A stretch of 19,753 bases of DNA from Thiobacillaceae bacterium (GTDB lineage: Bacteria > Pseudomonadota > Gammaproteobacteria > Burkholderiales > Thiobacillaceae), in assembly GCA_012274165.1 (NCBI GenBank), contig JAAPAA010000376.1, forward strand, positions 1 to 19,753, written 5' to 3'. Positions within the stretch are counted from its first letter, which is position 1, and every line of letters begins with the position of its first letter. The position numbers and the translations under genes are program-made. Below the pieces are notes generated by a model. That model was not told the origin of the DNA. It did not search any database and worked only from the letters and a program-made list of their open reading frames with translations. Below, one piece after another: positions 1 through 6,345 of the stretch.

Positions 1-189
1 CTGCGGCAGTTGGTGCGGGGCGTCCTCCCGCTTGGGAAAGGTGTGAGATTTGATCCGTTTGCCGGATCAGGTTCCACGCTTGCCGCTGCCGAAGCAGTTG
101 GCTACGAGAGCGTTGGGACGGAAAAAGACCCTGAATACTTCGATATCGCTACCAAGGCAATACCGAGGCTGGCTAAGTTGGTTGTATAG
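1..189 (+). CDS. DNA methyltransferase (beta-class type), C-terminal fragment
   Basis: This is the last 62 residues of a reading frame that enters from outside the window and stops at TAG 187-189. It contains DPFAGSGST at about residues 18-26 of the fragment, which is the S-adenosylmethionine-binding motif I (FxGxG) of N6-adenine and N4-cytosine DNA methyltransferases. The motif lies only about 40 residues from the C-terminus. That order, with catalytic motif IV earlier and motif I last, is typical of beta-class enzymes. The residues after it (GYESVGTEKDPEYFDIA) fit motif II, where an acidic residue contacts the ribose. The gene converges on the PD-(D/E)XK gene at 205-807 with only 15 bases between the stops, so it is probably the protective methylase of a type II restriction-modification system. 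The recognition site and the catalytic motif are not visible here. Confidence 0.85.
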   Translation: MRQLVRGVLPLGKGVRFDPFAGSGSTLAAAEAVGYESVGTEKDPEYFDIATKAIPRLAKLVV

Positions 190-204
190 GCTGGCGCGGC
201 AAGG

Positions 205-807
205 TTAAAGAAGGTATATCCAATTCTTTCTCAGCTTTGCGATGCCTTCAGCATGCAGGGTGGCGGTTCGCGTGCCGAGTTCGCCACGGGCGTTTTTTCG
301 GAAGTCGTCGACGGTTACTTTGCCTAAATAGATTTCCGTAAAAGTGAGCGGGCGCCTGTTCGAGGAAGGCTCGGTCTCTTTGTCTACTTTGTAGACAAAG
401 ACGCACATCCATTGGTCTCGAGCACCATGTGTATCAACAGCCCCGCCTGCCTTCCTGGTTGTTTTGATCTCGACGCCGAATTCGCCAGCCTGGACACTGT
501 TGCCTGGGTATCGCCCTTTTACGACCAAGTCGGGGTGACCATTGAAATACCGATTCTCAACAAGAGTTCTGGAGTGCTTCGCAAGGCTGGCGGTAACCAT
601 GTCGGACAATACGCCAGACATGATCGCAGGTCGCAGCATATCGTCCAGTCGATCCAGGCCTTTGCCCACAAGGTGGGAATTCACATCGTAGAAAAAGTCG
701 TAAACGTCCTGAATCGCCGAATCGAAGTCTTGAAGTCGAAGCTCATATGGCAGCACAGTGTCCTTGTTGAATGCAGTTTTGACAACATTGTTACGAATAA
801 CGGTCAT
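205..807 (-). CDS. Putative type II restriction endonuclease, PD-(D/E)XK fold
   Basis: A 200-residue protein. The start at 807 (MTVIRNNVVK) is preferred over an in-frame start 26 residues upstream because that extension is Arg/Ser-rich and looks like translated leader, and because a promoter-like sequence lies inside it. PD at residues 92-93, followed by EIK at 113-115 after a short hydrophobic stretch, matches the PD-Xn-(D/E)XK metal-binding core of restriction endonucleases. A Glu at residue 84 could be an additional acidic ligand. The length is normal for a simple homodimeric type II enzyme. The gene converges on a DNA methyltransferase with 15 bases between stops, which is the main reason for calling it a restriction enzyme. 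I do not recognise the specific family or recognition sequence. Base composition is clearly less GC-rich than the genes after position 1100, suggesting horizontal acquisition. Confidence 0.7.
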   Translation of the reverse strand: MTVIRNNVVKTAFNKDTVLPYELRLQDFDSAIQDVYDFFYDVNSHLVGKGLDRLDDMLRPAIMSGVLSDMVTASLAKHSRTLVENRYFNGHPDLVVKGRYPGNSVQAGEFGVEIKTTRKAGGAVDTHGARDQWMCVFVYKVDKETEPSSNRRPLTFTEIYLGKVTVDDFRKNARGELGTRTATLHAEGIAKLRKNWIYLL

Positions 808-1106
808 ATGCTGCTCTGATAGTGATGGTCGACTAATTCTACAGCCCGTGTCGCTCGATCTGCCAAGCGGAAGGGCTCTTGCCACACTACCCCCACTCCT
901 GCGCCCACCTGATCACCGCCTTCGCTGGCTCTGCCTACTGCCAACTTTGAAACCAGTTACATTAGGATTAGCTGGCGATCAGGGTCAGGCTCGATGAATT
1001 CTTGAACAGGCTGTGCCCACTGGCAGGCCGGGCTGGCTTCGACCAGCGTGCAGTTCGATGCCGCCGGGTTTGCCAATTTCAATCAGCCGCAGGATTTACA
1101 CCGGAC
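808..1106. other. Gap between the restriction-modification pair and glcF; no convincing gene
   Basis: About 299 bases. The part near 836-866 holds a possible promoter for the restriction endonuclease. On the minus strand, just after the glcF stop codon, a frame of about 36 codons (roughly 985-1095) is open between a TAA and a TGA but has no ATG or GTG start. Its predicted residues (IEIGKPGGIELHAG and on) are not recognised. It could be the remains of a gene once downstream of glcF that was cut by insertion of the restriction-modification genes, or chance. I see no clear terminator, tRNA or repeat here. Confidence 0.3.
836..866 (-). promoter_or_regulatory. Possible promoter of the restriction endonuclease gene
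   Basis: On the minus strand TTGGCA (861-866) resembles a -35 box, and TAGAAT (836-841), preceded by TG as in an extended -10, resembles a -10 box. The spacer is 19 bases, slightly long. Transcription would begin near 829, giving a leader of about 20 bases to the start codon at 807. This is a pattern match only. Confidence 0.35.
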
Positions 1107-2348
1107 TTAATGCGCAGGGGTGGCGAGCGCCCCATCGAGCAGCTCCACCCAGTGCCGTACCGGAATGGCCGTGCCCGATTGCAAATGCGTCAAACAGCCG
1201 ATGTTGCCGGTAACAATCATCTCCGGTTCGCCTGCCTGCAGGTGGCCGAGCTTGCGGGTTTTGAGCTGGCCGGCGATCTCGGGCTGCAGGATCGAATAGG
1301 TGCCGGCCGATCCGCAGCAGAGGTTTTTTTCCGCTACCGAAGTGAGCTCAAATCCGGCTTGCGTGAGCAGGGCCTCGACCCCGCCGCTGAGTTTTTGCCC
1401 GTGTTGCAGGGTGCAGGGCGGGTGGTAGGCGATCCGTTTGGCGAGTGATGAGGTGTGCGCGGTAAGCGGCTTGAGCGCTTCGTGCTCGGCGACGAGAACC
1501 TCGGAAATATCTTTCGTCACCGCGGATACGCGTGCAGCTTTTGCCGCATACGCCGGGTCGTCGCGCAGCTGCCAGCCGTAATCCTTCACCATCACGCCGC
1601 AGCCGGAAGCAGTCATAACGATGGCTTCCACGCCGGCATCGAGATGCGGAATCCACGCGTCGATATTGCGGTGCATGGCGTTCAGGCCGTCGTCGTGGTC
1701 GTTGAGGTGATGCGCGACTGCGCCGCAACAGCCCGCACGGTTTTCTGCGATCAGCGAAATGCCGATGCGGTCGAGCACGCGCGCGGTGGCGGCGTTGATG
1801 TTGGGTTTGAGGCCGGGCTGCACGCAGCCCTGTAACACCAGCATTTTTCGCGGATGGCGCGGGGGCGGCCAGTCGCCGGGCAACTCGGATGGCGGGATTT
1901 TGCTGCGCAGAAATTCCGGCATCACGCTGCGCACGCTCTGGCCGATTTTCAGTGCCGTGTTGAACAGCGTCGGCGACAGCAAGCCGGTTTTGAGGACGGC
2001 ACGGGTGGCGGTTTCACGCGCGCCGCGGCCGACGGTTTGCTCCACCAGCGCGCGCCCGATGTCGATCAGCTTGCCGTACTGCACGCCCGACGGGCAGGTG
2101 GTTTCGCAATTGCGGCAGGTGAGGCAGCGATCGAGATGGAGCTGGGTTTTGGCGGTCGGTGTGACGCCCTCGAACACCTGCTTGAGCAGGTAAATGCGGC
2201 CGCGCGGCGAGTCGAGTTCGTTGCCGAGAATCTGATACGTGGGGCAGGTGGCCAGACAAAACCCACAATGCACGCAACTGCGCAGAATGGATGCGGCGAT
2301 TTCGCCTGCGGGCGTATTGCTGTATTCGGGGGCGAGGGTGGTCTGCAT
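1107..2348 (-). CDS. glcF: Glycolate dehydrogenase iron-sulfur subunit GlcF
   Basis: 413 residues, close to the usual 400-410 of GlcF. It passes electrons from the flavin subunits of glycolate dehydrogenase, through two [4Fe-4S] clusters, to the respiratory chain at the inner membrane. The N-terminal ferredoxin part has two CxxCxxCxxxCP motifs, at C25/C28/C31/C35 and C75/C78/C81/C85. The C-terminal half has the two cysteine-rich CCG-type domains, with GCVQPGLKPN and AGCCGAVAHH in one and HPPCTLQHGQ and LCCGSAGTY in the other. The start at 2348 (MQTTLAPEYSN) was chosen because it lies 17 bases after the glcE stop and gives the family length. The frame stays open 102 residues further into glcE, but that extension is a shadow. 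It is the last gene of the minus-strand operon. Confidence 0.95.
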   Translation of the reverse strand: MQTTLAPEYSNTPAGEIAASILRSCVHCGFCLATCPTYQILGNELDSPRGRIYLLKQVFEGVTPTAKTQLHLDRCLTCRNCETTCPSGVQYGKLIDIGRALVEQTVGRGARETATRAVLKTGLLSPTLFNTALKIGQSVRSVMPEFLRSKIPPSELPGDWPPPRHPRKMLVLQGCVQPGLKPNINAATARVLDRIGISLIAENRAGCCGAVAHHLNDHDDGLNAMHRNIDAWIPHLDAGVEAIVMTASGCGVMVKDYGWQLRDDPAYAAKAARVSAVTKDISEVLVAEHEALKPLTAHTSSLAKRIAYHPPCTLQHGQKLSGGVEALLTQAGFELTSVAEKNLCCGSAGTYSILQPEIAGQLKTRKLGHLQAGEPEMIVTGNIGCLTHLQSGTAIPVRHWVELLDGALATPAH

Positions 2349-2365
2349 GTCAGGGCGGAGGCCAA

Positions 2366-3481
2366 TCAGAAATCGGGATACAGCCGGCCGCGATTGAAAA
2401 TGCCGTGCGGGTCGAAGCGTTGTTTGAGATTGCGGTGCAGCGTCAGCAAGGCGGGCGACAGTGGGGCGAGATTTCCGCCTGCCAGCCGCTGGCCGCAAAA
2501 CAGGGTGGCGTGGCCGCCGCAACTTTTTGCCGCTTCGAACAGGGCGACGGCGGGCAGGTGGCTGATCAGCCAGCGCACTGCGCCCCCCCATTCGATCCAC
2601 TGCGTGCAGCCCAACTGCAGCGGCGGCGTGCTGGGTTTGACCGCCAGTCGCCACAGGCTAAGCTGCGGAGACGACGGCCGCTTGTCGAAAAACGCGGCGG
2701 CGTGATCGCGCAGACGCAGCCAGAATTCATCAGCGTGAGCGAGGGGCTCGCCGCCCAGTTTGGCCTGCGCGGCGTAGACGGCGGAAGCCGCGCCGGACAG
2801 CCGCACCGTCAGCAGGCCGGCATGCCAGCTGGTCGCCGACAGCGGCAGCGGCTGGCCGGCCCACTGGTTCATTTTGAGGATCGCGTCGGCTTCGCTCGAC
2901 TCGAATTGCAGCGTGGTTTCCGCTGCCGGTTTGGGCAGCACTTTGAGCGAGACTTCGGTGAGCAGACCGAGCGTGCCGAGGCTGCCTGCCATCAGGCGCG
3001 ACACGTCATAGCCCGCGACATTCTTGATGACCTGGCCGCCAAAACGCAGCGCCTGCCCGGTGCCGTCGATCATGCGCACCCCCAGCACGGTGTCGCGCAC
3101 CGCGCCCGCGTAGGGCCGGCGCGGACCGGACAGTCCGGCGGCAACGCAGCCGCCGAGCGTGGCGTGAATCGGATTGGGCGCGGCGTGCGTAGCCGTTTCG
3201 GCCAGCGGAAACGGGCAGCCGCCAAAATGCGGCGGCTCGAACGCCAGCATCTGCCCGTGTTGCGCCAGCAGCATTTCCAGCTCAGCCAGCGGCGTGCCTG
3301 CACGCGCGGTCAGCACCAGTTCTTTCGGCTGGTATTCGACCACGCCCGCCCACGCCGTGACGTCGAGCGGTTCGCCCGCGCAGGGGTTGCCGTAAAACGC
3401 CTTGCTGCCGCCGCCGCGGATGACGAGCGGGGTGGCGTGGGCATGCGCGGCCTGGATGCGGTCGATGAGGTCGCTCAGCAT
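2366..3481 (-). CDS. glcE: Glycolate dehydrogenase FAD-binding subunit GlcE
   Basis: 371 residues, slightly longer than the roughly 350 of E. coli GlcE. It is the second flavoprotein-like subunit of glycolate dehydrogenase and is needed with GlcD and GlcF for activity. The N-terminal half is a PCMH-type FAD-binding domain. It has the early IRGGGSK loop, the GGCVAAGLSGPRRPYAGAVRD stretch (about residues 109-129) that binds the pyrophosphate, and KNVAGYDVSRLMAGSLGTLG after it. The C-terminus ends RFDPHGIFNRGRL, the usual closing motif of this family. The start ATG at 3481 shares one base with the glcD stop (TGATG), which indicates translational coupling and settles the start. It is followed closely by glcF. 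Confidence 0.93.
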   Translation of the reverse strand: MLSDLIDRIQAAHAHATPLVIRGGGSKAFYGNPCAGEPLDVTAWAGVVEYQPKELVLTARAGTPLAELEMLLAQHGQMLAFEPPHFGGCPFPLAETATHAAPNPIHATLGGCVAAGLSGPRRPYAGAVRDTVLGVRMIDGTGQALRFGGQVIKNVAGYDVSRLMAGSLGTLGLLTEVSLKVLPKPAAETTLQFESSEADAILKMNQWAGQPLPLSATSWHAGLLTVRLSGAASAVYAAQAKLGGEPLAHADEFWLRLRDHAAAFFDKRPSSPQLSLWRLAVKPSTPPLQLGCTQWIEWGGAVRWLISHLPAVALFEAAKSCGGHATLFCGQRLAGGNLAPLSPALLTLHRNLKQRFDPHGIFNRGRLYPDF

Positions 3482-4935
3482 CAGAACCTCGGCAATTCCG
3501 GATGCGGCAATTGCCCGCCGCTGATATGCATCGCACCCCACTCGGCGCAGCGGTGCAGCTCGGGCACCGCCTTGCCGGGGTTCAGCAGCTTGTCTGGGTC
3601 GAATGCGGCCTTTACATCGTGAAAACGCGCGAGTTCCGGCGTGGCAAACTGCGCGCACATCTGCTTGATCTTCTCCAGCCCGACGCCGTGTTCACCGGTG
3701 ATGGCGCCGCCCACTTCAACGCACAGTTCCAGAATCTTGCCGCCAAAGGTTTCGGCCTGATGCAGTTCGCCCGGCACGTTGGCGTCGAACAGGATCAGTG
3801 GATGCAGGTTGCCGTCGCCCGCGTGGAATACATTGGCCACCGCCAGCCCGTATTCCGCGCTCATCTCGCGGATACGCTGCAACACATGCGGCAGCTGCGC
3901 GCGCGGAATGGTGCCGTCCATGCAGTAATAGTCCGGGGAGAGTCGCCCCACCGCCGGGAACGCCGCCTTGCGCCCGGCCCAGAATTTGAGCCGCTGTTCC
4001 TCGCTTTCAGCGGTGCGGATTTCGGTCGCGCCGGACGCAGCGAGCACTTCGCGCACCGTAAAAATATCGTCCGAGACTTCTTCGTTGACACCGTCGATCT
4101 CGCACAGCAGCAGCGCTTCGCAATCGAGTGGATAGCCGGCGTGGACGAAGTCCTCCGCCGCGCGGATCGCGAGCCTGTCCATCATTTCCAGCCCGGCCGG
4201 AATCACCCCGGCAGCGATGATGTTGCCGACCGCCGCGCCGGCTTTCGCCACGTCGTCGAACGCCGCCAGCACCACCTGTGCGCGTTCGGGTCGCGGCAGC
4301 AGCTTGACCGTGACCTCGGTGATCACCGCCAGCATGCCTTCCGAACCGGTCAGCAGGGCCAGCAAGTCGTAACCCGCGCTGTCGAGCGCTTCGCTGCCGA
4401 TTTCGAGCAATTCGCCGGCGATGCTGAAGGCGCGCAGCTTGAGAATGTTGTGCACCGTGAGGCCATATTTCAGGCAATGCACGCCGCCTGAATTTTCTGC
4501 CACGTTGCCGCCGATCGAGCAGGCGATCTGCGACGAAGGATCCGGCGCGTAATACAAACCATACGCGGCGGCGGCTTCGGAAATCGCCAGGTTGCGCACT
4601 CCGGGCTGGACAGTGGCGGTGCGCGCCAGCGGATCGATCCGGGTGATCCGGTTGAGCTTGGCCAGCACCAGCAGCACCGCGCCATCGATCGGCAGCGCGC
4701 CCGCCGCGAGGCCGGTGCCGGCGCCACGCGCCACCACGGCGATTTTCTCGGCATGGCACAGCTGCAGGATCGCCGCCACCTGCGCCTCGGTTTCCGGCAG
4801 CGCCACCACATCGGGGACATTGCGATACGCCGACAGACCGTCGGATTCGAAGGGCACGAGATCTTCCCGCTCGTGCAGCAGGCTGTGCGACGGGAGCAGG
4901 CGGCGCAACTGGGAAAGGAAGGCGGGGCTGAGCAT
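3481..4935 (-). CDS. glcD: Glycolate dehydrogenase catalytic FAD subunit GlcD
   Basis: 484 residues, against about 499 for E. coli GlcD. It oxidises glycolate, and often D-lactate or other 2-hydroxyacids, to the 2-oxo acid. The FAD-binding PCMH domain shows ARGAGTGLAAG at residues 69-79 and PDPSSQIACSIGGNVAENSG at 131-150. The C-terminal FAD-linked oxidase domain shows HAGDGNLHP at 371-379 and GEHGVG at 414-419, which carry the histidines that coordinate metal or substrate in this family. The closing motif FDPDKLLNPGK follows near 445-455. The start lies 18 bases after the stop of the kinase gene, and the stop overlaps the glcE start. Homology cannot separate glycolate from other D-2-hydroxyacids as substrate. 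The GlcE and GlcF partners favour glycolate, while the upstream neighbours allow a longer sugar acid. Confidence 0.93.
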   Translation of the reverse strand: MLSPAFLSQLRRLLPSHSLLHEREDLVPFESDGLSAYRNVPDVVALPETEAQVAAILQLCHAEKIAVVARGAGTGLAAGALPIDGAVLLVLAKLNRITRIDPLARTATVQPGVRNLAISEAAAAYGLYYAPDPSSQIACSIGGNVAENSGGVHCLKYGLTVHNILKLRAFSIAGELLEIGSEALDSAGYDLLALLTGSEGMLAVITEVTVKLLPRPERAQVVLAAFDDVAKAGAAVGNIIAAGVIPAGLEMMDRLAIRAAEDFVHAGYPLDCEALLLCEIDGVNEEVSDDIFTVREVLAASGATEIRTAESEEQRLKFWAGRKAAFPAVGRLSPDYYCMDGTIPRAQLPHVLQRIREMSAEYGLAVANVFHAGDGNLHPLILFDANVPGELHQAETFGGKILELCVEVGGAITGEHGVGLEKIKQMCAQFATPELARFHDVKAAFDPDKLLNPGKAVPELHRCAEWGAMHISGGQLPHPELPRF

Positions 4936-4953
4936 GGCGAACGGGTGGCGGTA

Positions 4954-6288
4954 TCAGGCTGCGAGTTTAGCCGGGCTCGCCTGCGCGTGCGAGGGGGCGA
5001 GACGCCGATACGCTTCCGCCAGCGCGCCGTCGCCGCCGACGTTGCCGGGGAAAATCACCACCGGCATCTGCGGCAGGCGATGATCGGACGGTGTCTGCAC
5101 CACGGTGACGCCGGGCAGGATCTGCCCCAGCACGCGCGAAGCGGTCAGCGCCAGCCCGGAGGACAGCACGTCGTTGGAGGTGATGCCGCCCTTGCTGATA
5201 AGAAAGCCCAGCGTGGTGGGCAGACGCCGCACCACATCCATCAAGGTGCCCGACACCGCTTCGCCAAAAGCCAGGCGCTCGGCCACGCTGGCGAATTGCA
5301 GCTCGCCGCGGCTGGTGAACACCACCGGGGTGAGGCCATGGGCATGGGCGTGGGCGATGCTGGCCACCAGTTCGTCGACCACTGCGGTACGTGCGGCGGG
5401 CAGGCGGGCGACATGGAGTGGCAGGCCGACTGCGCCGCGCTCCTTCAGCAACGCGGTCAACTGGGCGGTGGTCTTGGCGACGTGCGAGCCGACGATCACC
5501 GCGCCCGGCTGCCGGTTGCGCACCAGACTGGCGAATGCCTCGGCGGCTACGGGTTGCGGTGGGAGTTTCGCCAGCGCGGTGAGCAGCGAAGCCGCGCTGC
5601 GGAACAGCAGCCGTTTGCCGACGGCAGCGGCTTGCAGCACGGCGTCGGCGAACAGCTGGTAGTCGTCAGCCGTTTCGCCGTCGACCACGCCGATTGCGTT
5701 GTCATGCAGCCCAGCGAGCCAGTCGCCTGTCTGGCCACTGCGCAGCCCGGCCAGAATCAGGCGTTGCACCGAATCCGCGGCGACGCGGCCGCCGGTTTTT
5801 TCCGCCACGTAATCGGGCAGAAACGCGGTGCGGTAACCGAACACCGAGTCGCGCGCGAATTCGGTTTCGTGCGTCGGCACCGGTTGGCCGTCGACCATAA
5901 GATAGTGCGTGCTGTCGCGCGTGATGCGTCCACCTTCGAAGAACGCCGGGGTCAGCAGCGTTGCATCGAACGGCCCGAGCACCTCGTTCATCACGTCGGT
6001 TTCCACCGGATAGTGGCCGCGCAGGGTCGAGTCCGAGCGCGACACGAACAGCACCGGCCCGGAATAATCCATAAGCGCAGCCTTGAGGTTGCCGCACACC
6101 TCGCGCGTGATCGCGGCGGCGCGTGCTGCGTCCATCCCGCGCGTGTTGGTGAGGATGAAGAATAGCGGCGCAACGTCGGCCAGTGCGGATTTCAGTGTGG
6201 CAACGTCCCACTGCGTCAACAACAGGCAGGAATGTACCGTCTGCGAGCCGGTGGGGTCGTCGTCGAGAACGATAATTTTCGGCGTCAT
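4954..6288 (-). CDS. DUF1537 four-carbon acid sugar kinase family protein
   Basis: 444 residues, normal for the family. Characterised DUF1537 enzymes phosphorylate the 4-hydroxyl of threonate, erythronate or 2-oxo-tetronate with ATP. The N-terminal domain starts VLDDDPTGSQ (residues 7-16) and contains SRSDSTLRGHYP (83-94), the hallmark substrate-site motif, then TPAFFEGGRITRD (113-125). The C-terminal nucleotide-binding domain has VGSHVAKTT (266-274), SKGGITSND (365-373) and FPGNVGG (413-419). The ATG at 6288 was chosen over one 17 codons upstream because it has a good ribosome-binding site (AAAGGA, about 9 bases ahead) and matches family N-termini. Known kinases of this family usually sit beside a PdxA-type or other dehydrogenase, or an aldolase-like OtnC. 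None is present here; the neighbours are a thiamine diphosphate enzyme and GlcDEF, so the substrate is open. Confidence 0.88.
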   Translation of the reverse strand: MTPKIIVLDDDPTGSQTVHSCLLLTQWDVATLKSALADVAPLFFILTNTRGMDAARAAAITREVCGNLKAALMDYSGPVLFVSRSDSTLRGHYPVETDVMNEVLGPFDATLLTPAFFEGGRITRDSTHYLMVDGQPVPTHETEFARDSVFGYRTAFLPDYVAEKTGGRVAADSVQRLILAGLRSGQTGDWLAGLHDNAIGVVDGETADDYQLFADAVLQAAAVGKRLLFRSAASLLTALAKLPPQPVAAEAFASLVRNRQPGAVIVGSHVAKTTAQLTALLKERGAVGLPLHVARLPAARTAVVDELVASIAHAHAHGLTPVVFTSRGELQFASVAERLAFGEAVSGTLMDVVRRLPTTLGFLISKGGITSNDVLSSGLALTASRVLGQILPGVTVVQTPSDHRLPQMPVVIFPGNVGGDGALAEAYRRLAPSHAQASPAKLAA

Positions 6289-6305
6289 GATCAAATCCTT
6301 TTTTG

Positions 6306-6335
6306 TCCGCGAATACCCTGAATGGCATTCGCGGA
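6306..6335 (-). other. Intercistronic stem-loop upstream of the kinase gene
   Basis: A 12-base-pair inverted repeat with one G-U pair in the minus-strand transcript and a 6-base loop (arms begin TCCGCGAAT and end ATTCGCGGA). It lies in the 57-base gap between the thiamine diphosphate enzyme and the kinase. It ends a few bases before the kinase ribosome-binding site. In the direction of transcription it is followed by CAAAAAAGG rather than a U-run, so it is not a standard terminator. An mRNA-processing or stability element, or a modulator of kinase translation, is more likely. Confidence 0.6.
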
Positions 6336-6345
6336 TCAATCAGTT

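Noticed and set aside
412..819. Plus-strand frame of 135 codons opposite the restriction endonuclease
   Set aside because: No motif, and it lies opposite a frame with a PD-(D/E)XK core next to a methyltransferase; treated as a shadow.
2349..2654. Upstream extension of the glcF frame by 102 residues
   Set aside because: It overlaps glcE, is Arg/Pro/Ala-rich, and would make GlcF much longer than its family; the ATG at 2348 gives the normal length.
2291..3622. Long plus-strand open frame opposite glcE
   Set aside because: It is a high-GC antisense shadow of glcE and glcF with low-complexity Arg/Gln/Ala composition and no recognisable domain.
6306..6335. Rho-independent terminator between the thiamine enzyme and the kinase
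   Set aside because: The stem is strong but no U-run follows on the transcribed strand, so termination of this type is not supported.
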